Shown piece after piece: positions 1-10,653 of a stretch of 64,000 nt of DNA. The position numbers were made by a program, and so were the translations under genes. Origin of the DNA: Cryptomeria japonica (taxonomy: Eukaryota; Streptophyta; Pinopsida; Cupressales; Cupressaceae). Location: contig NC_081406.1 of NCBI RefSeq assembly GCF_030272615.1, positions 212,326,997 through 212,390,996 of the forward strand, written 5' to 3'. The notes under the pieces were generated by a model, which was given only the letters and a program-made list of their open reading frames with translations, was not told where the DNA came from and ran no database searches. Numbering within the stretch: the stretch's first letter is position 1; every line of letters begins with the position of its first letter.

Positions 1-1034
1 GAAACAAACAAATTTCCACCAATTTAATAACAAAATTTTGGTCATTCATCAAATATTTCAAAATGTAAAACATTTGGCCATCAATAACCTCTTGCAAATT
101 GCAAATTGCACTTTGTTCTTGGCTCATGCCATCACTCTATTCTCCCTGCTCATTATAACTTGCAAACAAAGATCCACATGTCTCCTTTGCTTTCAATTCG
201 CAGTCACCTTCTTGTTCTCCTCTTAGATTAGTTCTTACTTTATTTAGACCTACACTATTGAGACGTGACTCTTCATTTCATCTCCTCATCTCTATCCCTT
301 CGTCTTTTGTTGAAGACTAATGTATATATATGAAGATAAATCTTTATGTATCTAAGCTGCAATAATAATTAAAAAAATTCTACCCTGCTTTTCTGTAAAT
401 ATAACCAAATTAATGAACCACATTAAATTCTTGTATTTATGTATAATTTCTGAATTCTCAATTTATCTACTTATTTTAGACACTATTCTCGACATTAGAC
501 TGATGATCTCTACTTCCTATGCAGACCCCAACTTCTCTTCCACCACCATTCACAACCTCTTTGACCCTTCCTCTTGGACATATCTTTTTTTTAAACCTCT
601 ATTTCATATATAATCTGTTGTTTGCTGTTTTCGTTTCATATTCCTCATAGGCCTCTTTTACTTCCTTACCTTCCAGATCGTGCCTTTGTTTTCCCCGATT
701 CATTTTCAGCTTCAAACTCATTTCAAATCTTTTCATCCTGTACTTGTTTTCATCGTTTTCTCTCCTCAGTCACTGTACTTTCCAATTCCCTTAATTTTTA
801 TCACATTTCTTTTAATAAATTGTGGTTGTTTACATAATTTCTCAAGCTTGATAACTTGATGGAAGTATAAATGGTTTGATTTTCTTTTCAGGATGCTTCC
901 ACCTGTGTTGCACAGACCTTTTTAGTTTGTGGTAATGCGTTAGCTGATTTTAACTCTCGTTGCTTCAATCATTATTCTGCATCATTCCACTTCTTAGCTG
1001 TAATGTTTATGTTAAACAACAGGGTGCGTATTAT
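1..1034. other. AT-rich sequence with no recognised gene
   Basis: Only short unrelated reading frames are present, with no protein motif on either strand. T- and pyrimidine-rich tracts dominate. I see no LTR terminus, tRNA or tandem repeat here. Confidence 0.6.
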
Positions 1035-1470
1035 GGGGAGAGGATTCAGTAGTTGAACGCTCTAGTTTCAGACTTGTCAAAATTTTATGTGGAAATTTCA
1101 AATCATTTCCAATTTTTTACAGCATCTCACTTGACAAATCCTTTATTTATAACTAAGGTTTCAGGGCCACAGCATCAAGTATGATGACACATCAGCATGC
1201 TTTTTGCCAAGGTGTTCAAAACAACTCCAAAAAAAAAGTGAGACCAATAGTCGTGCATAAGGGGGCCCATACTTGTGTAACTGATGTGACATCACATGAT
1301 TGGTTGCTTTTTACAACCAAGGGTACATTTCATTCAATTATGAGTATTAAAGTCACAATTATTAGTGCAATGTTGTCAAAATAATTGGACATTAAATCAA
1401 CAAGTATGGCTATTAAATCAACAACTGCTACACAACAATTAGAACGCGCTCAACTACTGGACCCTCCCCC
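1035..1470. mobile_element. MITE-like non-autonomous inverted-repeat element
   Basis: The two ends are imperfect inverted repeats. The left end starts GGGGAGAGGATTCAGTAG and continues TTGAACGC. The right end, read on the minus strand, starts GGGGGAGGGTCCAGTAG and continues TTGAGCGC. The block between is about 435 bp and non-coding. Size, inverted termini and lack of a transposase fit a MITE. No clean target-site duplication is visible, so the superfamily is unassigned. A chance inverted repeat is less likely because similarity spans about 30 bp at both ends. Confidence 0.6.
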
Positions 1471-2454
1471 TACAACATCTGCCAAATTTCTCTATCTTTT
1501 ATAATTTGATGGATGTTCGTGCCCTGAACACAAGCCAAACAGAGAGCATTTTTAACTTGCTTATCACAATTATGTTAACTAGAAAATCGAAGCTGACAAC
1601 ATAGAGAGATGACAAACAAGCCCAATTTTTTTTTGAGAAAACTGAAAACCTTATTTTTTGGACAGTGTTGATTGCAGACTTCCATCGGGTGCGTTGCACC
1701 AATTTTATTTGTTATTTTCTTTAAAGATCACAATATGCAAATTAGAATTGAAACTTGGATGGTAATTTGTGAAATTGAGTTGTTGGATAATATACATTTT
1801 TGTTTTCTATGTACAAACAAAAATAAGATACTAAAAAAGGGTTGCCTTGAAAGTGTTGATTTGGGACAAAGAAAAAATGAGATGGTGGGTGAAATGGAAA
1901 ACTAGATTGTAGATGAAGAATTAGAAAAATGATACAATACAATATGATTTGAGGGGAGAGAATATTATTATTTCTATCCCTACTCAAATAGAATTTAGTT
2001 TGAAGTCCCTATAATATTGAGCCCCATGTTAAGAGCTCTTATACAAGATAAAGGATGAGACTAAATCGTTAGATGTTAAGAAAAAGAAAGATGCTCAAAA
2101 TTTGATTTTAGAAACAATTAATGATCGAGTAAGTGCTAAAAATTAAAAAAATGAGATTAAAGGCTCTAAATGTTGTTAGAAACTAAAAATGAGCTTTTAA
2201 AAGAATTAACTAATTTTGTGTTAAATAAAAATTATAAGAGGGAAAATTTTATTTTAGACTATACTAACCTTCTCTTTTCTAATAGAAAATCCTATTGAAG
2301 GTTTTGTTGATGAAGAGAAGAAAAAAATGATATTAAGACCGATGGCCCAAGAAAAATTAAGAAAGTGAGGAAGAAATGCATATGAAATTTTTTGATAGAT
2401 AGTAGAAGAATCAAAACCACTCACCATATCCATCCTCTCATAAATAATGTTTGA
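1471..2454. other. AT-rich sequence, no gene seen
   Basis: No protein motif or repeat terminus recognised. The last part may be the 5' flank of the LINE relic that follows. Confidence 0.5.
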
Positions 2455-3050
2455 CTGTTTTAGTTGGAATGTTGAAACCTCTAACAAAAAAATATATTGT
2501 CAAAAGTTTCTATAATAGTAAACTAGATATGGAAGTTATTTGTTTAAAAGAGACTAAAGCTATGGGGTTTCGATTGAAAGGATATTGTGAAATTGGATTG
2601 GAAAATTTCTTTAGCCTTATTTTCTAATCATGGTAAGCGGGGACCTTTTATTCGAATGAGTTCTAGTATAATAGTTTTATGGTTGAGAGTGGCTCTTCAC
2701 CATGTAGTAGGGTGGTTTGAGTCATTCCGAAGAAATAAATTCTTAAGTTTTGCATATACTCTATCTATGCTTCTAATGATTATAGAGAAATATGCAAGAT
2801 TTAAAATTGGATGGATTACTCCCTCTCAAAGATCCTAGGATCAGAAGAGGTGATTTCACTATTATTGAACATAAATATTATAAAATAGCGGGTAAAGAAG
2901 CTTTTTGAAAGTTAATGAATTTTATTTTAGGTCCAAGATGAAAAGATTTCATAATATTATTGACCCTTTATAGAATAAAAATAGTAGTGATAATAAAATT
3001 TGGTATACTTAGTACAATGATCAAGTACTAAGGACTTGATAGATTTTATG
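2455..3050 (+). pseudogene. Decayed LINE endonuclease domain (plus strand)
   Basis: Pieces of the apurinic/apyrimidinic-type endonuclease of a plant L1-like LINE can be read with several stops and frame changes. In order: WNV near 2465, LDMEVICLKETKA at about 2520-2560 (the family's 'CLQETK' block), SFMVESGSSPC at about 2673-2715, YASNDYRE at about 2766-2790, and GDF-IIE at about 2850-2870 (the 'GGDFN' block). This order and spacing match LINE ORF2 N-termini. The downstream reverse transcriptase is not seen before the next repeat, so the copy is truncated. The function would have been nicking target DNA for retrotransposition; it is dead here. Confidence 0.7.
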
Positions 3051-3689
3051 CTTATAAATATGTCTTTTATCTTTAGTTCAATGATGAGAATATTTTATTT
3101 CAAATGATCCCTTTTACTATATCTTATCACACACTTGTTGAAGCCTCTATAAAATGGTGAATAACTTGGAGTATATAAATAATAATAAAATTTTGTATAA
3201 TCTTGATGTTTCTCTTCGAAAATACAATAACTACCTTGGTTTATCTTTGAATATTGAAAACATGTATATAATTTTTTGGGGTTTAGTGCTACTTGAGAGA
3301 TGGAATAATTTAATTGCTAGTTGGAAAAATATATTGATTATCATTTCTAGAATATGAGCTTTTGATAGAAAGAGAAATGATAAAATTTTGGAGGACAAGT
3401 TTCTAAAGCTTTAGATTAAAATTAAAATTATATTTAGTGATAAATATTTTTCATGTCGCTGTATTGAATTCTAAACACCAACTTATATATACTTAAAACT
3501 ATAAGAATAAAGGGGCAAAAGTTAGAGATAAGCTTAACTAGGTTAAGGAGGGGGATGGAGGATAAAATATTTCTCCTTTTTGGTCGATAAGAATGAGTTT
3601 TTTAGCCTATCTTGAGCCTTGAGGCCACAAATAGGAAACCTCATCCACATAATGAACATGGAACAACGATGTGAATAGTCCAAACCCAT
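3051..3689. other. AT-rich sequence, possible LINE remnant
   Basis: An open stretch at 3154-3357 has no family motif. It may be eroded LINE sequence continuing from the endonuclease relic, but nothing diagnostic is visible. Confidence 0.35.
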
Positions 3690-4315
3690 GAGTTTAGTAG
3701 TCTAGTAGGAACACAAAACCAATTAGCACACTAGAAACATCAATGCAGAGAAATGGAGAGCAATTTTCGGACTAATCCTGACAAACAACCAACCTACCAT
3801 CATACTACATTCACCAAAGAAATTTTGTAAAAACACTAGGGACTTGAAAAGATATGAGTACAACATCCATAGCACATAAACCTTGAATATCAAACTACAA
3901 GATCACATCTTCAAGCATGAAGGAATGCAAAGCATTCTCCTAGATAGACTTCTTAGCACCTTCCTACACTTACATACTTCATCAACCTGTAGAAACCAAA
4001 ACACATCATTGTAGCACCATTTTCTCACTTAGTAACACCAAGAGATATAAAACAACAAATTGTGGCATGCACAAGACATCGACATTGTATCCACTTCATC
4101 AATATGCTTCTATCCCTCATCTTAATACTTATAATCCTAAACTTAAAGCTTCTAATCCCCATCTTAGTAAGATACCATCATGGTAACATCTATGCTGACA
4201 ACAAATAAGGCATGAAACCCAATCATGAACTCCATCCTCCTCACTATTCTAACACATGATCACATCATCAACAACATCATACAGGATATGAACATCAACA
4301 CCATGAGGGTGGACA
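3690..4315. repeat. Dispersed repeat, diverged copy of ~50690-51250
   Basis: Several phrases recur in the same order in both places: 'aacactagggac.t.aaaagata', then 'ggaatgca.a.cattct', then 'cattttctcact' and 'aagagatataaa', then 'cttctaat' with 'atcatcat'. The copies are strongly diverged. No coding capacity is recognised; it may be LTR or untranslated sequence of an old element. Confidence 0.5.
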
Positions 4316-5485
4316 TGCTAGTAGCAACCAAGAGGGAAGACTGAGAGGGGGCAGTGAATCAGTCTTCACAGGAATAACAAACTTAACCATAAAACACAGA
4401 TCTAATAAATTGCATCAATAAGATAGATAAGAAAATTAACAGCACAACACGCAACACCAAGATTTTGATGTGGAAAACTCGGTTAAGGGAAAAACCACGG
4501 TGGGAACCTACCCATAGTAAGATGATACTCTGTAGTAGTATGTGAAAATATTACAATGGGGAATGCACATGCATTCAGGCACACTGCCTAGAGATCACTA
4601 CTCAAATATAATGGCTTAGAAGGATACAACCCTTAGGGAAGTCTCACTGACTTACAATAAGATTCACACTACAATTAAGAAGAAATGAACTAAAAGAATA
4701 ACATCTCCATCACTTGTTCTCACACAAACCTTTCTCTGATAATGGAGACACAAAATTGATACCCAAACTACATGACTATATCACCTCTATATACAATTCA
4801 CCAACCTTGATAACAAGGTTGACTAAACCCCCAACCCTCAATTACAAAATTACATCATACGATACAAAGATCGACCACCAGAACAATATAATAGTTTACA
4901 TAGTATAACATTGTCCTAAATCAAATTCCCAAACTCACAACTCCACCGAAAATCATGCCAAGATCAATCGCAACATGCTACACCACTAGAAATACCACAT
5001 AACACGCAAATCATCACCGGTTGATGGAAACCACCAAAAAATAGCACAACAATCAATGTGGATCACCAAAAAAAATAAGACATGACTAAGAAACACCAAC
5101 AAGCATGTTAGAATCATCCAAAACAACTGCATCAACACCACTTTTCAAATCTTCATCGGTCAACATTTGAAAGCTCAAGAACACAACCAATCAACAACTG
5201 TCACGAAGAAAGATAACTTGCAGAGCACCAAATCATGATCCAAATGAAAAAAAGATACACAAGACCATCCCAAGAAATATCCCAAAAGCTCAACACCAGA
5301 TCTAATCACATCAGAATATATTGGAGGATATACCAGACTCTGCAAAATAGTGATTAGCAAACCAACACTACAAACCGGATCAGAAAATCTTCCCAAACTG
5401 CAATCATTGGAGCAATCACTGGAATATGCTGACATCAATGACAATGACATATCCTAGCAGAAACAATGACCAACAATATCTAACA
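4316..5485 (-). repeat. 3' LTR of element F
   Basis: On the minus strand the block starts TGTTAG (5485) directly after a polypurine tract and ends CTAGCA (4316), about 1.17 kb. It contains the shared block CCCACCGTGG-TTTTTCC (plus-strand 4463-4509) and GATTCACTGCCCCCTCTCAG near its end, like the other copia LTRs here. The LTR of element I at 63260-64000 is a relative. Confidence 0.75.
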
Positions 5486-5636
5486 GTCTCCACCTTTGGC
5501 ATTGATGGCAACATATGAATTTGAAAAACAATCAATGCAAAGAAAAGAAGATATCTCCAACAAACTCCCCCTAAGATCAAGACTTAGAAAGAAGTTTCTC
5601 ACATGATATCTCTCCCCCTTTGACAACAATGCCAAA
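5486..5636 (-). promoter_or_regulatory. Twin polypurine tracts with complementary arms, element F
   Basis: On the minus strand, CAAAGGGGGAG (5612-5622) and AAAGGTGGAGAC (5486-5497, next to the LTR) are each attached to one arm of an inverted repeat: TTTGGCATTGTTG (5624-5636) and CATCAATGCCAAA (5495-5507). The LTR-proximal tract carries a G-to-T change. Polypurine tracts prime plus-strand DNA synthesis in LTR retroelements. Confidence 0.7.
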
Positions 5637-5811
5637 TCTCACAAAACATAAATCCAAACTCTCTCCCAAAAAACAAAAACATGAATCTGTCTCCCCCAAA
5701 ACTATATAACTAGATCAACAAACTACTCCACCAGAGGAGCAACACCAACTCACCAATCCGGATAAGAAGATAAGGCTCTGAAATCCATCGGATTGATGTA
5801 GCTTAATGCAT

Positions 5812-6171
5812 CTAGTTCTCATCTGGAGGGGTGGATACCCCTAACTTGTCTCTCAAGTAGACAAATGTATTTGTAGGCAAATGTTTAGTAAAAATATCAG
5901 CTATTTGTTCCTTTGTAGATACATACTCCAGCTTCACCTTCTCTTCACTAACTTTCTCTCTCAAGTAATGATATTTGATTGACACATGTTTAGTCTTTGA
6001 ATGCTGCACCAAATTCTTTGACATGTTGGTAGCAGTGGAATTATCAAAGTATATAATAGTAGGCTCATCATAAATAACTCTAATATCCTTCAATATTTGC
6101 TTCATCCAAACTACTTGAGTGCAATTACTAGCAACAATAATATACTCAACTTCAATAGTAGATAATGACAC
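5812..6171 (-). pseudogene. Copia RNase H, C-terminal part (element F)
   Basis: The 119-codon open stretch has LSTIEVEYI near its start (the catalytic Glu block of copia RNase H), then YFDNSTATNMSKN (the catalytic Asp block), HSKTKHVSIKYHYLRE and IADIFTKHLP, the conserved tail of copia polyproteins. It continues from the preceding piece (6171-6485) after a frame break at 6171. RNase H would remove the RNA template during reverse transcription. Confidence 0.85.
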
Positions 6172-6485
6172 TAAATCTTATTTCTTGCTAGCCCATGAAA
6201 CAAACTTCTTACCCAAAAATAATGCTCCATCGGTAGTGCTCTTTCAGTCATCAACATCACTAGCCCAATCAACATTAGTATAGGCACATAGCATGGAATC
6301 ATCATTCCCAAATACCATAATACATAGTCCACAATTCCCTTCAAGTATCCAAATATCCTCTTTACAATAGTGACATGACTCTCTTTTGGATCAGCTTGAT
6401 ATCTAGCGGCTATGCACACAACATGCATAATGTCTGACCTAGTCTGAGTAAGATACAACAATCCACCAACCATAGATCTGTACAA
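6171..6485 (-). pseudogene. Copia RT/RNase H junction (element F)
   Basis: Contains YRSMVGGLLYLTQTRSDI, ARYQADPKESH and IFGYLKGIVDY, the connection region between RT and RNase H in Ty1/copia. The first RNase H Asp block after it is damaged by a frame change, so the piece is not functional. Between 6485 and 6644 the reading continues in other frames with stops (an 'YIHISQ..Y' type block). Confidence 0.8.
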
Positions 6486-6643
6486 ACTCTAATTAACTTT
6501 AGGAGATTCATCATTCTTACAAAATTTAAAAAGAGTCACCATAGGAGTTCCAACCGGTTTGGAGTCATCTAATCCAAACTTCTTCAGTAATTCCTTCACA
6601 TACTTAGTTTGAGATATGAATATATCTTTTCATTTTGTGCAAT

Positions 6644-6990
6644 CTACAAACCTAAGAAAAATTTCATTTCACCAATCATAGACATCTCAAATTCCTTCTT
6701 CATATCACCAGCAAACTTCATGCTCAATTTATCATCACCACCAAAGATTATATCATCAACAACGTCTTCAACAATCAGGATGTTATCATTTTCTATCTTA
6801 AAGTATAGATTGTTGTCAGCAGCACCTTTACTAAATCCCAATTTCAACAAGTATTTATCTAGTCTAGCATACCAGGCTCTAGGAGCTTGTTTTAGTCCAT
6901 AAAGAGCTTTCTTCAACTTACATACCATGTCTCCATCATCTAACAAAGAAAATCCATCAGGTTGTTCAATGTTGATGTAGAGGGAGTTGA
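6644..6990 (-). pseudogene. Copia reverse transcriptase, partial (element F)
   Basis: The reading holds INIEQPDGF, CKLKKALYGLKQAPRAWY and VVDDIIFGGDD, which are RT signatures of Ty1/copia; the catalytic pair is VVDDI where FVDDI or YVDDI is usual. The open frame extends to 7033, but residues upstream of IEQPDGF are not RT-like. That marks the break point of the element at about 6990. The N-terminal RT with the first catalytic Asp is absent. Confidence 0.85.
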
Positions 6991-7754
6991 CTCTCTCCAA
7001 TTTGTGGCTACCTTGTCTAGGTATCTCCTCCAAGCTACACTAGAACCATCCAATGACTATACACCTCACACCCTCCAAGGGTCTACAAGGCTTACCCTCT
7101 CTGACCTTCCCAAGGTCCTTACGCTAGGATAAGAACTTTTTGTTTTGTGAGTTCCATTATGTTGTTTAGGAGACCTTGTTTTCCAACTCCCTTTCATACT
7201 CAACCTGAGAGTTCAACCCCTCTACCATGGGATCTTTATTCCTCACACTACACACATAAGGATGGATAATTTTTTATGGGTTTCGAACCCTACTCCTTCC
7301 TCAAGAACTTTGGTATTTGCCGATCCCAAGCTTCACAAGAAAACTGTACTTTTAGCCCTAATAGGAGACCTAATTCTAGTAGCCCTGCCAACGGGGTATT
7401 CTGCGATTATCTATCAATATTCCTTAACAACCCTATGAAATATTTTACATTCTAGACACCCTTTTGGGGTTTACATACAATATTGCAAAACCAGAGGTGG
7501 GTTTTGTCTTTAACATATCTAACCCTTATAGGGCTAACTAGGCCTAATTACCCCTTCCTAGGCCTAAAAAGTAGGGATTTTCTCAAACACCTTCACCAGT
7601 CCTATTGCCTGAGTGAATTGATTAGCAACATCATTAACACATTATTGGTTATCATGTGATGATTATTGGACCAATCAACACTAACTTTCTTCCTTATCTA
7701 CATGATTATAAATTGATTATAATCTTGCATTGATATACATTAGAGTTACCTTTA
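6991..7754. other. Anonymous non-coding sequence
   Basis: No protein motif. The stretch is rich in 'ccct' and 'aggcct' phrases and faintly resembles 46.8-47.4 kb in style, but I cannot align the two. Confidence 0.35.
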
Positions 7755-7991
7755 CATTTAGGGGCAACATGGTTCCCCCTTGCATCTTTCACCATCATTG
7801 TAACATCTTTATATTTGGGGGATGTCATGTATTCTCCCTTACACACCATCCGTTCTTTGCAACTAGATGTTCATAGTTGGGCTTATCATGTGTTCCTCAT
7901 TACACATTCTACTTCTCATTGCCATATATTTTTACATTGAAGAGAACCACATATTACCTGTTATATAATATGCTTTTAGTGACACATTATG
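7755..7991. repeat. Degenerate ~60-bp tandem repeat, left part
   Basis: Related units recur at 7761 (ggggcaacatggttccccct), 7817 (ggggatgtcatgtattctccc), 7879 (gggcttatcatgtgttcctc) and 7941 (agagaaccacatattacct). Spacing is 56-62 bp. The series resumes at 15775 after element A. Confidence 0.65.
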
Positions 7992-9538
7992 TGTTGGCAT
8001 TTGGCATTATAACAGACAATGGGAGATTGTTGGAATTTCAATAAGGATATTGAGAAGGTTGTTGATGATTATGGACATAACTGATTAAGGATGATTTACT
8101 GTCTTAATAATATTATTTTGTCATTGATATCAAGAAATTGATTTTCTAATTCAGTATGATGTTGTCATATCTTGAGAAGTATGATTTGATGAGTATAAAG
8201 ATGTTGGTAAAAGACACAGAAAGAATATGATGAATAAGGGGATGAATAAGGTATTCAATGGGCAACTATTACCGAGTCAGACAATGATGAGATCATGATG
8301 TTTAGATTGTTTTAACATCATACATATGTTGTAAATTGTAAGGTTAATACTATACTATGTTACTGAGCAAAGAACCCAGTCGGTAAACCCTAAGGAACCT
8401 AGTCGGTAAACCCTAAGGTTATCGCTATCGGTTAATGAAGGTGGAATATCTACCGAGTAAAGTTTAGTATTTATCGAGTTGTTACCGAGTTGTAACCGAG
8501 TTGTAACAGAATACATTAAATGGTTACATGCGTTATTTAATGAAGGAAGCTGATGAGTTGGAACTGATTAAATGATTGGTATGCCATGCATGAAGTTTGT
8601 TAATGAATCTAGGGCAAAGGAAAATTGGCATAAAGATCTACAATGCAGATTGAACCGCATTAGCCTAGCACAAGTTATAAGAAATGTATGCAAGTTCCAA
8701 GGCAGGGTAAAACATTTTTCAGATCGAAGGATACATTGAACCTAGACAAGTTTGAAGATCTGATGGCTATGATTGATCATGGGAAATGTGATCAAGGAGA
8801 TTAAGTGGTTAGCTAATTGTTTATAAATAGGGAGCTGTTGATAAACAATGTATGCGGGCAAATGTATGCACAGGGATGCTACATAGCGATTACCAAGCAC
8901 AAAAGCTTGAAGACCTATTTGAATAACAGAGTATAGAAGCCCAGCAGATGGACAAGATTAGTTCTATGTCTAGATTGTATTGAGCAAATAAGAATATGCT
9001 TTAGCATTGTAGATGTGAAGTTGCAGATAGATTTTTATTACTGTTATTTTGTGAAAGTGACAGAAAATCTCTTAACCGAGTGGACTTAACAGTCTTATTT
9101 GTAAAACCCTCTAGCAAGGTGACATTCTAATTGAGTGTTTGAAATCCTTTAACAAGGTCACTTCTAACAAGGTGAAGATCCTAACAGATCTGAGGGAAAT
9201 CCCTTAACCGGGTCACATCTAGCAATGTGTTTGTAATCTTTAATAGGATTTGCTTTTAACCGAGCATACTCTAGAAGAGTATATTTCTTAGTGGGTCCAA
9301 AATCCCACAGTGGCTTTTCCCTATTTGGGTTTCCATGTTAAATATGGTGTTATGAGTGATATGATGTTTATATGCTTTTGAGTTTGCATGTTTAGCAGTT
9401 TTTGGTTATATTACTGAAGTATATGTTACCGAGGTTGAATCTGATGTTTTTATGGAAGATTAAGTTTGTATGATTCACCCCTCCTTCTCATCTTGTTGGC
9501 TATTGGATCTATACTTACATTAAGTATCAGAACTATCA
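7992..9538 (+). repeat. 5' LTR of element A
   Basis: Starts TGTTGGCATTTGG and ends AACTATCA, 1547 bp. It contains the shared LTR block CCCACAGTGGCTTTTCC at about 9303-9350. Its first 36 bp look like a partial duplication of the LTR start: GAGATTGTTGG recurs just before 8034. Confidence 0.9.
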
Positions 9539-9540
9539 AT

Positions 9541-9552
9541 TGGTATCAGAGC
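9541..9552 (+). promoter_or_regulatory. Primer binding site (initiator Met-tRNA type), element A
   Basis: TGGTATCAGAGC lies two bases after the LTR. It is the standard plant copia match to the 3' end of initiator methionine tRNA, which primes minus-strand synthesis. Confidence 0.9.
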
Positions 9553-9650
9553 TTTGGACTCTGGAAGAAAAAGTTTAAAGGTACTTGAGGCAAAGATCCA
9601 AAGATGTATAAGAGGGATGCACTGAAGCTGAACAAGTAAAGTTTCTCTAC

Positions 9651-10653
9651 ATGGCAGAAAAGGATAAAGCTGCACCTATTAGGAGTTGGAGAATATGCTG
9701 TATATTATCTGGAGAATGAATTCATCACACTGAGCACCTATCCATTGACTATGGAAGAAATAAAGGCAAAGCAAGAACATATCCAAGAAATGATTGAAAT
9801 CACATCTGCATTGACCGACTCAAAGTTTAATGATCTAGAAGGCTACAATGATGCAAAGGCAATGTGGGACAAGCTCATATCTGTATATGGCGGTGATGAA
9901 CATGTTCAAAGAGAAAAAGTAGATAGTCTAAGAGGACAACTTGAATCTATGAGGATGAATGAAGGTGAGAACATAATCCAGTACAGTACAAGACTAAAGG
10001 AGATTGTCAATCAAATCAAAGGAGCAGGTGGAACTATTGAAGAAAAGGATATAACAAGTAAGTTGTTAAGAACCCTTCTACCGGCTTATGCAATCCGAGT
10101 CTCTGCAATCAATGAATTGAGGTCTGTACCTAATATGCTAGTTTCTTTAGATGCTACTATTGGTAAGCTACATGCATTTGAGTTAAGTAACTTTGATAAC
10201 AGTGGATCTTCGGTAAATAAAGTTGAATCTGCATTTAGTTCTTTTCATCTTGATGAATTTAATGATTACAATGAAAGAAAGTATAAGTACTCTGAAGGAG
10301 ATCATAGTGGAGCAAGTGAAAGATTTTGTACGTAAAAGGAAGAAGTACACAAACTGTATGAGGAAATCAAAAAGCAGGAAGAGTTTGAAGCACTATTAGC
10401 CAGAAGGTTATCGAGAGGCAAAGGTAAGTATAAAGGAAAACTACCTTTGAAATGTTTCAATTGTGATAAGATAGGACATATGGCTTCTAATTGTCCTGAC
10501 AAAGATTCTACTAAAAAGAGAGATTATCGAGATGACAGACAGAAAGATAATCATTATAGAGGACACCGAGACTTCAGAAGAAGAGATAGAAAGACATGCT
10601 TAATAGCCGATGAGGAATCCAATGACGATAAATCAGATGAAACTGATACATAA
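9651..10653 (+). pseudogene. gag: gag (capsid/nucleocapsid) of element A, with stops
   Basis: An ATG at 9651 begins MAEKDKAAP, but the gag frame proper is one base out and is readable from about 9676 (LGVGEYAVYY). This implies a small indel. The body carries the copia gag core (AMWDKLISVYGG, LRTLLPAYAIRVSAI), then a stop TAA at 10333. After it come a basic linker and the zinc knuckle CFNCDKIGHMASNC (CX2CX4HX4C, 10456-10497), which would bind RNA in the particle. A second TAA at 10651 falls between gag and protease. Both stops sit where a CAA codon would fit. The N-terminus is shorter than usual. Confidence 0.88.

Larger units (their letters stand above)
4316..6990 (-). mobile_element. Element F: truncated Ty1/copia retrotransposon
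   Basis: Read on the minus strand, this is part of RT, then RNase H, then a 3' LTR. The element stops abruptly at about 6990 just upstream of the conserved IEQPDGF block, so gag, protease, integrase, the N-terminal RT and the 5' LTR are missing. The 3' LTR and polypurine tracts resemble those of elements A, B and C. The truncation prevents checking a target-site duplication. Confidence 0.85.

Noticed and set aside
38-837. Several short plus-strand open frames near the left end
   Set aside because: Pyrimidine-rich low-complexity translations without motif; no promoter, codon or homology support.
6609-6902. Plus-strand open frame opposite RT of element F
   Set aside because: It is the antisense shadow of the minus-strand RT, which has clear motifs.
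7755-7991. CRISPR-like array
   Set aside because: Units are degenerate throughout with no constant repeat and variable spacer pattern, and the sequence is plant nuclear.
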